Positions 1 to 8,723 are shown, counted from the first letter of the stretch. The stretch: DNA of 64,000 nucleotides from Erysipelotrichaceae bacterium (GCA_017431825.1 JAFRKI010000009.1:1-64000), one strand, 5' to 3'. Notes: generated from the letters alone by a model not told the origin. Made by a program: numbers and translations.

Positions 1-2
1 CG

Positions 3-275
3 GTCCTCCATGAACAGGTCCTGCGGGAAGAAGATCGGGATGCGTTGATAGCGGCGGCGTTACACGGTTTAGATCGCAGTGTCTCGGCATTTGCGTTTTG
101 CCGGTTAACCGGATACAGTTTTCCGGTGAATGAGTGTGATGCTTACAGTTATCGCACATTCGATTGCGGCATAATGCCCGGAATGACAGAAGATGACATC
201 CGGGAATTTTGCCGGATGATGATCGCGGAAGGAGCCTTGTTTAAAGATGCGGCTAAAGAATGTCTGCGTGATTAA
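3..275 (+). CDS. C-terminal fragment of an unrecognised protein, cut by the window edge
   Basis: The reading frame is open from the first bases of the window to a TAA at 273-275, so this is the 3' end of a longer gene whose start lies to the left. About 90 residues are visible, rich in acidic residues and ending CLRD. I do not recognise a family. A stretch with several Cys and aromatic residues (FAFCRLTGYSF, then FDCGIMPGM) suggests a compact domain but no named motif. It lies 26 bases before the TIR gene, with an AAGGAGAAGATG ribosome site between them, so the two are probably one operon. Arginine is encoded by CGG, CGC and CGT, unlike most genes further right. A TTG at 45 could be taken as a start, but it lies inside the open frame and has no ribosome site. 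Confidence 0.6.
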   Translation, partial: VLHEQVLREEDRDALIAAALHGLDRSVSAFAFCRLTGYSFPVNECDAYSYRTFDCGIMPGMTEDDIREFCRMMIAEGALFKDAAKECLRD

Positions 276-301
276 AAAGATGCCGAAAAGGAGAAGATGT
301 T

Positions 302-2212
302 ATGGATTTTGATAAAGCGTATATTCCGAAGTATGACAATGCAGACCGGGATCATATGCGGCGATTACTGCAGAAGGGTTCTGTTCTCATTGACCTGATC
401 GCAAATAACCAGGTTCCGCTTGGGTCTTACGAATCCGCTGAATTGATTGATCTGCTGGCAGCCAAAATCGGGAATGAAAATGAAAAACAGAAAGAAGACG
501 ATGCGTTGGAAGAACTGAAAAACGATCGCTATTCTTTAATCAACCTGTATGGCGCTGTAAAAATAGAACCAGCGTTTATCCCATTGTATAGACAGATTGG
601 CAGTCTGCTTCGTAAATACGGTCTGTTTGATGAAGAGGTCGTATTACTGGAACATGCGGTTTCGGATGGCGTATTTAGTGAAGAGAATCTGATCGAAATA
701 AACAACACGATTTGTAATGCAAGGCGCCTTCGTGACTCAGACGATGCGGTAATGAGCGAAATCGAGCGGACTACGGAGAATCTGCGAAGAGCATTGCAGA
801 AAAAGCCTTTGGATAAGGCGGAAATAGATACATTACTGGAACAGTGTACGCACGATGATGTGCTGTATGATATCGCATGCGATGCCGACAGGGATCTGGA
901 TATGAAACCTATCCGGGAAAAAGCAGCCCGTCTGATCCGGAACAGGGACTACCGGTATGCCCTGAGTTCGCATATATACTGCGAAGCACGAACATCCATG
1001 ATCCTGGATCTGTATGAACCTCTTGAAGGAGACGAACTTTTTATTGCGAGGACGATCCTGACGGATCCAAAAGACGTTAATAAGATGCACATGCTGCTTT
1101 ACTGTAAAGATGAAGCTTTGTTGATGCTGGGATGGAAGTATGTGCATGGGGACAGAAAGTTCTCTGAGGACCGGCTGCATGATATGGGTTCCCGCTTCCC
1201 GGAGGCATATCTGGAAATGGACCCGCAGGAAAGGATACAGTGTGAGCAGGAATGGCTTGGGCATGCTTCACAACTTGCGCTGGATCTTCTTTCTGAAGAT
1301 GAAGCCGTAAGAGAAAGACTCGCTGGCAGGGCTGATGTGGACAGCGATCCTCTTCATTTCTTCCTGAGTATCCATCATCCAAGCCCGGCGAAAAGATGGT
1401 GGCATGCAAGGAAACTGAAAAATCCGGTACGCATTGCCTATGTGGGAAGCTGGACATCCGATGATCAGATCAAGGAGAGCCTGTCTGTCAGGATGAACAG
1501 TACCAGGCTTATTACAGAGATGATATATGGAGACGATTCCGGGATGGATGCACTGGATCTGGTCTTTGCGTTTAAAAAACCGGAAGACCTGACCCTGCAG
1601 GACCGTTTCTGCATGGAGATCATGAAGAATCATCCTGACCGTAATATCCGGGAGCATGTGCGTACGGAACTCCTTCGCGGCAATGTTGAGATCCCGGGAG
1701 TGGATCTTACAAAGACGGATCCGTTTTTTGATAATGACAGAGAAAAACAGCGGAAAGCAGAAATGACGGAACAGGATCATAAAACCGTCTATGTATGCTA
1801 TTCACAGCGGGATAGGGAATACGGAAGTCTTGTGGTCAAATCTCTCAGCAGCATGGATTTTGAAGTGCATGACCGCTGTGATGAAAAGGCAAACGGAGAT
1901 GATTATTTCTCGGAAAGATATCAGGAACAGGCTAAGAAAGCGATAAGAGATGCTGCAGAACACGGATGCTTTCTCTTCCTTATGACCAAGTATTCAAAGC
2001 AGGATCTGATGATGAAAAGAGAACTGGAGCACGCAATGATGTATGATACTCCTGTTGCGATCGCTTTTCTGGGAGTAAGCGTATGGGATCTTTCAAGTGA
2101 TCTCAAATATCTCGTAAGCCGCGTCCCTTGTACGGGTTTAGATGGGAATGATCCTTCCGGTATAGCACAGATTGCCTCTCTTGTCGGAGAGATGCTTCTT
2201 AAGAAGGAATAA
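302..2212 (+). CDS. TIR-domain protein with N-terminal helical repeats (possible NADase effector)
   Basis: A 636-residue protein. Residues 495-636 read as a TIR fold: strand TVYVCYS, helix, strand FEVHD, then CFLFLMTKYSKQDLMMKREL. Glu574 in KREL sits where TIR NADases carry the catalytic glutamate after the ...S-x-W/L motif. The first ~490 residues look entirely alpha-helical. Around 90-125 they resemble a TPR-like pair (IPLYRQIGSLLRKYG), followed by HEAT-like stretches with recurring D-x-R and leucine spacing. There is no signal peptide or membrane segment, so a cytosolic location is expected. TIR proteins with helical sensor regions are common in bacterial anti-phage and NAD-depleting systems; a defence role here is inference from architecture and from the atypical codon use (frequent CGN arginine codons). 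Start ATG at 302 has AAGGAGAAGATGTT upstream. It could instead be a non-catalytic signalling TIR. Confidence 0.75.
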   Translation: MDFDKAYIPKYDNADRDHMRRLLQKGSVLIDLIANNQVPLGSYESAELIDLLAAKIGNENEKQKEDDALEELKNDRYSLINLYGAVKIEPAFIPLYRQIGSLLRKYGLFDEEVVLLEHAVSDGVFSEENLIEINNTICNARRLRDSDDAVMSEIERTTENLRRALQKKPLDKAEIDTLLEQCTHDDVLYDIACDADRDLDMKPIREKAARLIRNRDYRYALSSHIYCEARTSMILDLYEPLEGDELFIARTILTDPKDVNKMHMLLYCKDEALLMLGWKYVHGDRKFSEDRLHDMGSRFPEAYLEMDPQERIQCEQEWLGHASQLALDLLSEDEAVRERLAGRADVDSDPLHFFLSIHHPSPAKRWWHARKLKNPVRIAYVGSWTSDDQIKESLSVRMNSTRLITEMIYGDDSGMDALDLVFAFKKPEDLTLQDRFCMEIMKNHPDRNIREHVRTELLRGNVEIPGVDLTKTDPFFDNDREKQRKAEMTEQDHKTVYVCYSQRDREYGSLVVKSLSSMDFEVHDRCDEKANGDDYFSERYQEQAKKAIRDAAEHGCFLFLMTKYSKQDLMMKRELEHAMMYDTPVAIAFLGVSVWDLSSDLKYLVSRVPCTGLDGNDPSGIAQIASLVGEMLLKKE

Positions 2213-2300
2213 GAAAAAAGCCTGCAATCTATGCATTGAGGAATTCATGGGATTGCTGATCAGATAGGTGATACATCTAACGAAAGGGAAGGTATTAAGG

Positions 2301-2312
2301 TATAATTGCAAT
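2301..2312 (+). promoter_or_regulatory. -10 box of a predicted leaderless promoter (amidohydrolase)
   Basis: TATAAT at 2301-2306 is followed by six bases and then the ATG at 2313. The expected transcription start is therefore at or next to the A of ATG, and no Shine-Dalgarno sequence is present. No convincing -35 hexamer is seen. Confidence 0.55.
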
Positions 2313-3893
2313 ATGAAAACTCTATTTAAAAACGGAACAATTATTGATGGCAGCGGGGACAAGCCTTATACAGGCGATGTCCTCATCGAAGATGAAAAGA
2401 TCGTCAAAGTCGGAGGAAAGCTGAGATCAAAGGCCGATGAAGTGATAGACATCAGCGGATTATGCATCTGCCCGGGCCTTATCGATGCGCATTCCCACAA
2501 TGATTTTTTCTATGACCGCAAGGATGCGAAAAAGTTCTACCAGCCTTTTATCGAACAGGGCATAACCACCCAGATAACCGGCAACTGCAGTTTCTCACCA
2601 TTCGGAATGGATAAGAAAACGCCTTATCAGGATAAACTGGGCGGCGGTCTTTTCCAGTCTTTACATCCGGGAAGCTTTGCGGATTTCAAGAAAAGAGCCG
2701 AAGGCAAGCTCTATGTCAACATGGCTCCTTTGATCGGCAACGGATCGGTCAGAGCCGGTATGACCGGATATGATCCCGAACCTTACAGTGAGGAACAGAT
2801 AAAGGAAGAAATGGAACATGTCAGGGAAGCCATGGAAGGCGGAGCACTGGGCGGATCATTCGGATTCATGTATGAACCGAACCGCTATTCCAAGAAGGAA
2901 GAACTCTATGCCTTTGCGAAGACCATAGCCGAATATGACGGTATCGTCACCGTTCATCCAAGAGCCTGCTCGATCGTATCAGCCGACTATCCGCTGTTTA
3001 CGAAGAAGTCACATCTGGAGATGGGCCTTGATGAAGTCATCGACATCATGAAGGAAGCCAAGTGCCGTATGGAATATTCGCACCTGATCTTCACCGGTGC
3101 CCGCAGCTGGAAGCTGCTGGACATCATGCTGAAGAAATTCCATGAAACCAGAAACGAAGGCTATGATATCGCCTTTGACAACTATGCTTTCCACTATGGT
3201 GCATCAGTCATCACGCTGGTATTCCCGGAATGGTATGCAGCTCTTTCCAAGGAAGAAGCAGCCAAACCGTTCAACCGCTTCAAGCTCTCACTTACGATAC
3301 TCATGTACCGTAAGGTCCTGGGCATCGACTGGGACGACATGGTAGTCGCCTATATCTCCGATGACCACCGCGAATACGAAGGCAAGACCGTACTGGCAGC
3401 AGCTGAAGAGGAAGGACTCGATCCTCTTGACATGTATCTGAAGCTCGTTGAACTCTCAAACAGAGAGGGAAGTATCTACTTAGGCAAGTACTACAATGAC
3501 GAGATAGTAAAGAGGCTCATGGAAGACGAACTGTCCGTCTTCATGACCGATGCCTGGGTGGAAGATAAGGGATTACAGAACATTGCCGCTTATCAGACCT
3601 TCCCGCAGTTCTTCCTGCTGGCAAAACGCTATGACATGCCTGTTGAAAGAATAGTAAGAAAGATGACCGGACTTACAGCCGACCGTTACCACATCAAAAA
3701 CAGAGGCTACATCAGACCAGGATACAAAGCCGATTTGACGATACTCGATCTCGATAATATCAAAGTCGATGAAAGCAAGCCGGATTTCAAACCGGAAGGC
3801 ATCGTCCATGTCTACATCAACGGCAAGGCCGCTGTCAAGAACGGCAGATACAAGGCCGTCAAAGCCGGCGAAGTGGTACTAAAGGACAGATAA
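2313..3893 (+). CDS. N-acyl-D-amino-acid deacylase-like amidohydrolase
   Basis: A 526-residue amidohydrolase-superfamily protein. The N-terminal beta-sandwich (LFKNGTIIDGSGDKPYTGDV) leads to the metal motif GLIDAHSHND, and the C-terminal part has RGYIRPGYKADLTILD, the returning sandwich strand typical of D-aminoacylase and dihydroorotase relatives. Family members hydrolyse N-acylated D-amino acids or related amides using one or two zinc ions. The substrate here cannot be read from sequence. I chose the ATG at 2313 (MKTLFKNG) rather than one 45 bases upstream, because the family fold begins there and a TATAAT box ends exactly six bases before it, predicting a leaderless mRNA. The gene stands alone, between the TIR gene and a terminator at 3914. 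Confidence 0.82.
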   Translation: MKTLFKNGTIIDGSGDKPYTGDVLIEDEKIVKVGGKLRSKADEVIDISGLCICPGLIDAHSHNDFFYDRKDAKKFYQPFIEQGITTQITGNCSFSPFGMDKKTPYQDKLGGGLFQSLHPGSFADFKKRAEGKLYVNMAPLIGNGSVRAGMTGYDPEPYSEEQIKEEMEHVREAMEGGALGGSFGFMYEPNRYSKKEELYAFAKTIAEYDGIVTVHPRACSIVSADYPLFTKKSHLEMGLDEVIDIMKEAKCRMEYSHLIFTGARSWKLLDIMLKKFHETRNEGYDIAFDNYAFHYGASVITLVFPEWYAALSKEEAAKPFNRFKLSLTILMYRKVLGIDWDDMVVAYISDDHREYEGKTVLAAAEEEGLDPLDMYLKLVELSNREGSIYLGKYYNDEIVKRLMEDELSVFMTDAWVEDKGLQNIAAYQTFPQFFLLAKRYDMPVERIVRKMTGLTADRYHIKNRGYIRPGYKADLTILDLDNIKVDESKPDFKPEGIVHVYINGKAAVKNGRYKAVKAGEVVLKDR

Positions 3894-3913
3894 ACCCGTC
3901 TTAAAGAAACATG

Positions 3914-3940
3914 AAAAAGCGGACCTGACGTCCGCTTTTT
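3914..3940 (+). terminator. Rho-independent terminator after the amidohydrolase
   Basis: A 10-bp stem (AAAAGCGGAC pairs with GTCCGCTTTT) with a 5-base loop, ending in a T run. Confidence 0.85.
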
Positions 3941-4011
3941 ATATAGTTTGATATGTATGCATAGGTTATTGATGCTGTTTCTGTTATAGTAAATAAGTGA
4001 GGTAAAAGAAG

Positions 4012-4950
4012 ATGAAAGAGTTTTTAGATAAGATCTTACGTAACAGAAAGCCGTATACCGACATCCTTATCATCGCCGCATTGCTGTCGGTATTACTGGT
4101 ACTGATCGGAACTTTACTGACAAGTATCATTAATGCCCTTATTCCTTTAAAAAGAGTTTTTGACTTCTTCACGGGAGATGCAGCCGTCAGTGATTTTGCG
4201 CTTGAATATTTCAGCTTTGCCGGTATCTGGGTCGTCATCATCCTGACTGTTTTCATCTTTAAGAAGAACAGGAAGATGGGGAATGCTCTCAGGTATAACG
4301 GTGAAGGCAATTCCGGAAAAGGACTGCTGATCGGCTTGCTGCTGGGATTTAGCACCAATGCCTTATGTGTCCTGTTCTCATTTCTGATGGGCGATATAAA
4401 ACTGTCCTTTTACGGATTCGATATCAGAGCCCTGCTGGTATTCATCATTGCGGTATTCATCCAGTCAGGCGCCGAAGAGCTTAGCGACCGTTTCTATCTG
4501 TATCAGAAACTGAGAAGAAGATACCGGAGTCCTCTGGTAGCGATACTGGGTAATTCGTTTATATTCGCTGCCATGCATGCCATGAATCCGGGCTTTACCC
4601 TGATAGCCGCATTACAGATATTCACCGTTGCGGTCATCTTCTCCATGCTCGTATACTACTATGATGCTCTGTGGGCTGCCATGGCTTTCCATGCGGCCTG
4701 GAACTTTACCCAGAACATCATCTTCGGTCTGCCTAACAGCGGCATCGTATCGGCCTATTCGATATTCACCCTGGAAGCCGCTTCGGCCCGTAACGGTTTC
4801 TTCTACAACGTCAACTTCGGCGTCGAAGGAAGTATCGGCTCCACACTGATACTGGTCATCATTGCCATCGCCATTTATCTAATAAACAGAGGCAAGCCGG
4901 AAAAGAACGATATCTGGAAGGAAGAACCCGAACAGGAATCACAGTCATAG
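4012..4950 (+). CDS. CPBP-family intramembrane metalloprotease
   Basis: A 312-residue multi-pass membrane protein with about eight hydrophobic segments. The CPBP (CAAX protease and bacteriocin-processing) signature is visible: GAEELSDRFYLYQ (the EExxxR motif), then FAAMHAMNPG (FxxxH) and WAAMAFHAAWNF (HxxxN/D-type third motif). These residues bind the catalytic metal inside the membrane in the family. Relatives process prenylated proteins or bacteriocins, or confer bacteriocin immunity; no bacteriocin gene is adjacent, so the substrate is unknown. The start has a GAGGT ribosome site about 9 bases upstream and a TATAGT box further back. The C-terminus is a charged tail (EKNDIWKEEPEQESQS) that is probably cytosolic. 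Confidence 0.85.
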   Translation: MKEFLDKILRNRKPYTDILIIAALLSVLLVLIGTLLTSIINALIPLKRVFDFFTGDAAVSDFALEYFSFAGIWVVIILTVFIFKKNRKMGNALRYNGEGNSGKGLLIGLLLGFSTNALCVLFSFLMGDIKLSFYGFDIRALLVFIIAVFIQSGAEELSDRFYLYQKLRRRYRSPLVAILGNSFIFAAMHAMNPGFTLIAALQIFTVAVIFSMLVYYYDALWAAMAFHAAWNFTQNIIFGLPNSGIVSAYSIFTLEAASARNGFFYNVNFGVEGSIGSTLILVIIAIAIYLINRGKPEKNDIWKEEPEQESQS

Positions 4951-4971
4951 ATCTTATATTGAACACAAAAG

Positions 4972-4998
4972 AAAAGCCTGATGTATCATCAGACTTTT
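4972..4998 (-). terminator. Terminator of tRNA-Gln, usable on both strands
   Basis: CTGATG and CATCAG arms with a 3-base loop, extended by AAAAG/CTTTT pairs across one mismatch. It lies between the CPBP gene and the minus-strand tRNA, with T runs on both sides. Confidence 0.75.
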
Positions 4999-5010
4999 AT
5001 GTGCTATGGC

Positions 5011-5081
5011 TGCGGTGATAGGATTCGAACCTATGCATGGTGGATTCAGAGTCCACAGCCTTACCGCTTGGCTACACCGCA
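5011..5081 (-). tRNA. tRNA-Gln (anticodon CTG)
   Basis: Read on the minus strand, this folds as a complete cloverleaf: acceptor TGCGGTG/CACCGCA, D arm with AAGCGGTAAG, anticodon stem GTGGA/TCCAC with loop CTCTGAA (anticodon CTG, reading CAG codons), a five-base variable loop, and T arm ATAGG-TTCGAAT-CCTAT. The CCA end is not encoded. It is a lone tRNA gene between a protease gene and a divergently read response regulator. Confidence 0.93.
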
Positions 5082-5129
5082 ATGCTACTATATTATAACC
5101 TTTTTCAGATTAAATTCACATACTTATCG

Positions 5130-5141
5130 TATAATTTTTTT
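5130..5141 (+). promoter_or_regulatory. -10 box of a predicted leaderless promoter (response regulator)
   Basis: TATAAT at 5130-5135, then six T residues, then ATG at 5142. No Shine-Dalgarno sequence precedes the start. Confidence 0.55.
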
Positions 5142-5807
5142 ATGGCAAGATTATTGATAGCAGATGATGAAGAAAAGATCAGGGAAATGATAGGCAAATA
5201 TGCCGTTCATGAGGGCCATGAAGTGGCTTTGGCCAGCAATGGAACGGAAGCCCTGAAGATCTTCAAAGACAATGAATTTGACGTAGTGATACTCGATGTC
5301 ATGATGCCGGAAATAGACGGTTATGAGACGCTTAAGAAGATGAGGGAGATAAGAGACGTCCATTGCATCTTTCTGACGGCCTTGGGCGAGGAACATGACC
5401 GCATCTACGGTTTCGATATCGGAGGCGAGGATTACGTCACCAAGCCTTTCTCGTTGAAGGAACTGATGATGAGAGTCAAGGTCATCCTAAAGCGTGACAA
5501 GAAAGATGAAGACAGATATGTCATCGACGGTCTTGTCATCGACAACGAAGCCCATACCGTAACGGTGGACGGTGAAAGGGCCGACCTTTCCAACAAGGAA
5601 TACGAGCTGCTTATGTATCTCGTGAAGAACAGAGGAAAGGCTCTGACCAGAGAATCGATCATTTCCACGGTCTGGGGCTATGCGTATGATTCCGATGACA
5701 GAACGCTCGATACGCATATGAAGCTTTTAAGAAAAGACATCAAAGACTATGGCAGATACATTGCCACCATCAGAGGAGTAGGATACCGTTTTGAAAAAGA
5801 GATCTAG
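5142..5807 (+). CDS. OmpR/PhoB-family response regulator
   Basis: A 221-residue two-component response regulator. The receiver domain (about 1-115) has the acidic pair Asp8/Asp9, the phospho-acceptor Asp52 in VVILDVMMP, Thr79 and Lys101 in VTKPF. A winged-helix DNA-binding domain follows, ending with TLDTHMKLLRKDI and TIRGVGYRFE, typical of the OmpR/PhoB class. The start at 5142 (MARLLIADDEE) is chosen because earlier in-frame starts would run through the tRNA-Gln gene. A TATAAT box six bases before ATG predicts a leaderless transcript. The stop overlaps the sensor kinase start by 17 bases, so the two are translated together. Target genes are unknown. Confidence 0.93.
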   Translation: MARLLIADDEEKIREMIGKYAVHEGHEVALASNGTEALKIFKDNEFDVVILDVMMPEIDGYETLKKMREIRDVHCIFLTALGEEHDRIYGFDIGGEDYVTKPFSLKELMMRVKVILKRDKKDEDRYVIDGLVIDNEAHTVTVDGERADLSNKEYELLMYLVKNRGKALTRESIISTVWGYAYDSDDRTLDTHMKLLRKDIKDYGRYIATIRGVGYRFEKEI

Positions 5808-7185
5808 TTTAAGAATACAGCTGACGATCATCCTGATAGTCTTTATAGCCCTGGTTTTAGGACTGGTCTATTTTTTTCAGACGACGCTTCTCGACGATTT
5901 CTATAAGAAAAACAAGATCGCCAGTATGGAAAGCACGGCCCGTTCGATCGAAGGAAGCCTGGAAGATGAAGATGATCTGATCGACGCTCTGAAGAACGAA
6001 TCGTTGTCCAATGAGGTGTGCGTAAGGATCGTATCCGATTCCTTTGACGCCAGTGCCAGGAACGTGGACCGGGCCTGTGCCCTGTGGCAGCTGAACGATT
6101 ATCAGCTTATGAGGATCCAGGAGGAAGTAAAGGAAAGCGGCGGAGCCAGGCTTTTCGACAATTACCGTTTCGAAATGTATCCCGGCGATCTTCAGGATAT
6201 ATACATCTACGGTCTCATGGGCAGGACAGGAGAAAAGGACGCTCTGATCCTGGTATCCAGCCGTATCGTACCGTTGGACGTGACTCTCAGGACCATCTCT
6301 GACCAGTACCGGCTGATCGTAGTCATCGTGGTGGCAGCAACTATCCTCCTTTCTCTGGCGATCTCCCGCTTTATCGTCAGACCTTTGAAGGAAATAGAAA
6401 ACGAAGCCAGACAGCTGCCGAAAGGAGACTATGACGAAACCAAGGTCAGGGCAAGCAGTGAGGAACTGGAAAGCCTCAACGGCACGCTGGTCAGGGCCAA
6501 CGAGGAAATAAAGAAAGCCGACAAAGCCAGGAAGGAACTTATTGGCAACGTTTCCCATGATCTCAGGACTCCTCTTACCATGATAGTGGGATACGGGGAA
6601 ATGATCAGGGATCTCCCGGAAGAAAACAATGAGGAAAACATCAACGTCATCATCGATGAAGCCAAACGGCTCTCAACACTGGTGGACGATCTTCTGGATA
6701 TCTCCAAGACCGAAAGCGGACAGATCTCTCTTGAGCGGAAAGACGTCAGCCTCAACGAACTGCTGGGATCGGTCTATAAGCAGTATGAAGGCTACTGCCG
6801 CAACCAGGGCGTTGATTTCTCTCTTGAGACCGGTGAAGACAGGATCATAAACGTTGATGAACACCGCATCAGACAGGTGCTCTACAACTTCATAAACAAC
6901 GCTTTAAACTATAATAATAAGCCGGACAGGCAAATAGTGCTTGGAAGCGAAAAACACGGAAATAAGGACCGTATATTCGTCTACGACAACGGTATGGGCA
7001 TAGCCGATAAGGATATCGCCAATGTCTGGGACCGTTACTATAAAGTGGATAAGGAACATAAGAGAGCCCACCTGGGCAGCGGCATCGGTCTCTCCCTTTC
7101 CAGAGATCTTCTTGAAGCTCATGGCCTGGAATACGGTGTGGAATCAAAGGAAGGGCAGTACAGCAGGTTCTATTTTGATGTCTGA
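5791..7185 (+). CDS. Membrane sensor histidine kinase, partner of the upstream regulator
   Basis: A 464-residue kinase starting with TTG, just inside the end of the response regulator gene. One membrane segment lies at about 9-28, a ~145-residue extracytoplasmic sensor region follows, and a second membrane segment at about 174-192 leads into a HAMP linker. The dimerisation domain holds the phospho-acceptor His256 in GNVSHDLRTPL. The ATPase domain shows the N box (NFINNALNYN), the G1 box (DNGMGIADKD) and the G2 box (HLGSGIGLSLS). The order regulator then kinase with overlap is common in Firmicutes. The signal sensed is not evident from the extracytoplasmic domain. The gene ends with TGA, one of many clear TGA stops in the window. 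Confidence 0.93.
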   Translation: MKKRSSLRIQLTIILIVFIALVLGLVYFFQTTLLDDFYKKNKIASMESTARSIEGSLEDEDDLIDALKNESLSNEVCVRIVSDSFDASARNVDRACALWQLNDYQLMRIQEEVKESGGARLFDNYRFEMYPGDLQDIYIYGLMGRTGEKDALILVSSRIVPLDVTLRTISDQYRLIVVIVVAATILLSLAISRFIVRPLKEIENEARQLPKGDYDETKVRASSEELESLNGTLVRANEEIKKADKARKELIGNVSHDLRTPLTMIVGYGEMIRDLPEENNEENINVIIDEAKRLSTLVDDLLDISKTESGQISLERKDVSLNELLGSVYKQYEGYCRNQGVDFSLETGEDRIINVDEHRIRQVLYNFINNALNYNNKPDRQIVLGSEKHGNKDRIFVYDNGMGIADKDIANVWDRYYKVDKEHKRAHLGSGIGLSLSRDLLEAHGLEYGVESKEGQYSRFYFDV

Positions 7186-7217
7186 GCGTCATGCACATAA
7201 GCGCATTGAATATAAGA

Positions 7218-7223
7218 TATAAT
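7218..7223 (+). promoter_or_regulatory. -10 box upstream of rubrerythrin
   Basis: TATAAT, 29 bases before the ATG at 7253, with an AAAGGAG ribosome site between. This is a conventional leader, in contrast to the leaderless starts nearby. Confidence 0.5.
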
Positions 7224-7252
7224 GATAAGGAAAGATCAAAGGAGAAAATTCA

Positions 7253-7795
7253 ATGAAAGAACTAAAAGGAACTAAGACGGAAAAGAACCTGCAGGAAGCC
7301 TTTGCAGGCGAATCACAAGCCAGAAACAAGTATACCTACTATGCATCCAAGGCCAAGAAAGACGGATACGAGCAGATCGCTGCCTTCTTTGAAGAGACGG
7401 CCGGCAACGAGAAGGAACATGCCAAGATGTGGTTCAAATATCTTCATGACGGCGGCGTACCGGGAACGGTCGAGAATCTGAAGGATGCGGCAGCCGGTGA
7501 ACATGAAGAATGGACCGACATGTATGCCAGGATGGCAAAGGAAGCCAGGGAAGAAGGCTTCGATGAGATAGCTGAGAAGTTCGCTCTGGTTGGTGCCATC
7601 GAGAAAAGACACGAGGAAAGATATCTGGCACTCTTAAAGAACATCGAAGATGAAACGGTATTCAAGAAGAGTGAAGAAAAGATGTGGATCTGCCGTAACT
7701 GCGGACATGTCCATATCGGAAACGAAGCTCCGGAAGTCTGCCCGACCTGCAATCATCCTCGCAGCTTCTTCGAAGTACTTAACAACAACTTCTAG
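7253..7795 (+). CDS. Rubrerythrin
   Basis: A 180-residue non-haem iron protein that reduces hydrogen peroxide in anaerobes. The N-terminal four-helix ferritin-like domain holds the di-iron ligands in [25 protein letters not shown] and [11 protein letters not shown]. The C-terminal rubredoxin-like domain has two CxxC pairs (CRNCGHV and CPTCNHP) for a mononuclear iron. This order of domains is classical rubrerythrin. A strong AAAGGAG site precedes the ATG by 9 bases. The gene is monocistronic: it has its own promoter and is closed by a terminator at 7819. It indicates that the organism meets oxygen but lives anaerobically. Confidence 0.95.
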   Translation: MKELKGTKTEKNLQEAFAGESQARNKYTYYASKAKKDGYEQIAAFFEETAGNEKEHAKMWFKYLHDGGVPGTVENLKDAAAGEHEEWTDMYARMAKEAREEGFDEIAEKFALVGAIEKRHEERYLALLKNIEDETVFKKSEEKMWICRNCGHVHIGNEAPEVCPTCNHPRSFFEVLNNNF

Positions 7796-7818
7796 TTATT
7801 ATTGAAAATAAGAATAAA

Positions 7819-7846
7819 ACAGGTAAGAAATATCTTATCTGTTTTT
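7819..7846 (+). terminator. Terminator after rubrerythrin
   Basis: A 10-bp stem (ACAGGTAAGA pairs with TCTTATCTGT), AATA loop, T5 tail. Confidence 0.85.
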
Positions 7847-7889
7847 ATTAAGTATAATAAGCATGAAAAACAGAAACGGAGATGGATTT

Positions 7890-8105
7890 ATGGATAATAA
7901 GAAAGTACAGGGAAAGCAGATCTGGACCGTAAACGTCGGTTCCAAAGGACAGATAGTGATACCCAAGGAAGCCAGGGAACTCTTCAATATAATGCCCGGA
8001 GACAGTCTGGTCATCATCGGTGAAAGGAACAGGGGCCTGACCATTCCCGTTAAGGAAACGGTAAAGAAGCGTTTTGACCGCTTCAGCAAAGGAAATAAAG
8101 TATAA
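7890..8105 (+). CDS. AbrB/SpoVT-type swapped-hairpin DNA-binding protein
   Basis: A 71-residue protein with the AbrB/MazE swapped-hairpin pattern: WTVNVGSKGQIVIPKEARELFNI followed by PGDSLVIIGE. Such proteins are transition-state regulators or antitoxins. The C-terminal tail (KKRFDRFSKGN) is basic. I start at the ATG at 7890, which has GGAGATGG about 9 bases upstream; the in-frame ATG at 7863 lies only four bases after a TATAAT box (7853-7858) and would be at or before the transcription start. No toxin gene is adjacent. The next gene begins nine bases after the stop and has its own -10 sequence. The role is likely transcriptional control of unknown targets. Confidence 0.78.
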   Translation: MDNKKVQGKQIWTVNVGSKGQIVIPKEARELFNIMPGDSLVIIGERNRGLTIPVKETVKKRFDRFSKGNKV

Positions 8106-8106
8106 T
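8101..8106 (+). promoter_or_regulatory. -10 box close to the phosphatase start
   Basis: TATAAT overlaps the stop codon of the AbrB-like gene and ends eight bases before the ATG at 8115, giving a predicted leader of zero to two bases. Confidence 0.4.
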
Positions 8107-8114
8107 AACAAGGT

Positions 8115-8723
8115 ATGGCCAGGATCTATATCGTAAGACACGGAATAGGCGTCTATAATACCCTGCACAGAATAGCCGGACACACGGACTGTCCTTTGAC
8201 GGATACCGGCATCAGACAGGCTCAGGCTGCGAGGAAATACTATAGGAGGATAAAGCTCGACTGTGCTTATTCTTCAGACCTTAAAAGAGCACTGAAGACC
8301 GGAGAGATCATCACCGAAGACAAAGGCCTTAAGATCCATAAGTCAAAGAAACTCAGGGAAAGGACCTACGGCAAGCTCGACGATCTGCCTTCATCCCTTT
8401 ACAGAGAGAAGGGCTACTTCATCAATGACATCCATGAGTTCGGCGGTGAGAACGAATGGGATGTTGCGCAAAGAGCTATAAAGGAAGTAAGGAGGATCGC
8501 GGAAAAGGAAGAAGAAAAAAAGATCCTCATCACGACCCACGAAGCCTTCATCATCTATCTCCTGTGGGCCATCGACTATGAAAGATTCAAAGACCTCCAT
8601 GACGGTGACCATGTGATACCAAACTGCGGAACGACCGTTCTTGAATACAGGAACGGAAAGTTCAAAATCATCAGAGTCGGTGACAACAGCTACATGCCGG
8701 AAGAATTAAAGGTCAGAAACTAG
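8115..8723 (+). CDS. Histidine phosphatase superfamily protein (phosphoglycerate mutase-like)
   Basis: A 202-residue protein beginning MARIYIVRHGIG, with the RHG motif that carries the phospho-histidine of this superfamily. Further family marks are YSSDLKRALKTGEII, a Glu in RERTYGKL, and the second catalytic histidine in LITTHEAF. This pattern is shared by cofactor-dependent phosphoglycerate mutases, GpmB/PhoE-type phosphatases and CobC. The sequence is too divergent from true GpmA to call a glycolytic enzyme, so a broad-specificity phosphatase is the safer call. No Shine-Dalgarno sequence precedes the start; AAGG lies directly before ATG. A terminator follows at once. Confidence 0.85.
   Translation: MARIYIVRHGIGVYNTLHRIAGHTDCPLTDTGIRQAQAARKYYRRIKLDCAYSSDLKRALKTGEIITEDKGLKIHKSKKLRERTYGKLDDLPSSLYREKGYFINDIHEFGGENEWDVAQRAIKEVRRIAEKEEEKKILITTHEAFIIYLLWAIDYERFKDLHDGDHVIPNCGTTVLEYRNGKFKIIRVGDNSYMPEELKVRN

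Noticed and set aside
833..1780. Several minus-strand open frames opposite the TIR gene
   Set aside because: They overlap a well-supported gene, lack ribosome sites and show no family motifs.
5037..5141. Longer N-terminus for the response regulator
   Set aside because: It would read through the tRNA-Gln gene; the receiver domain begins at 5142.
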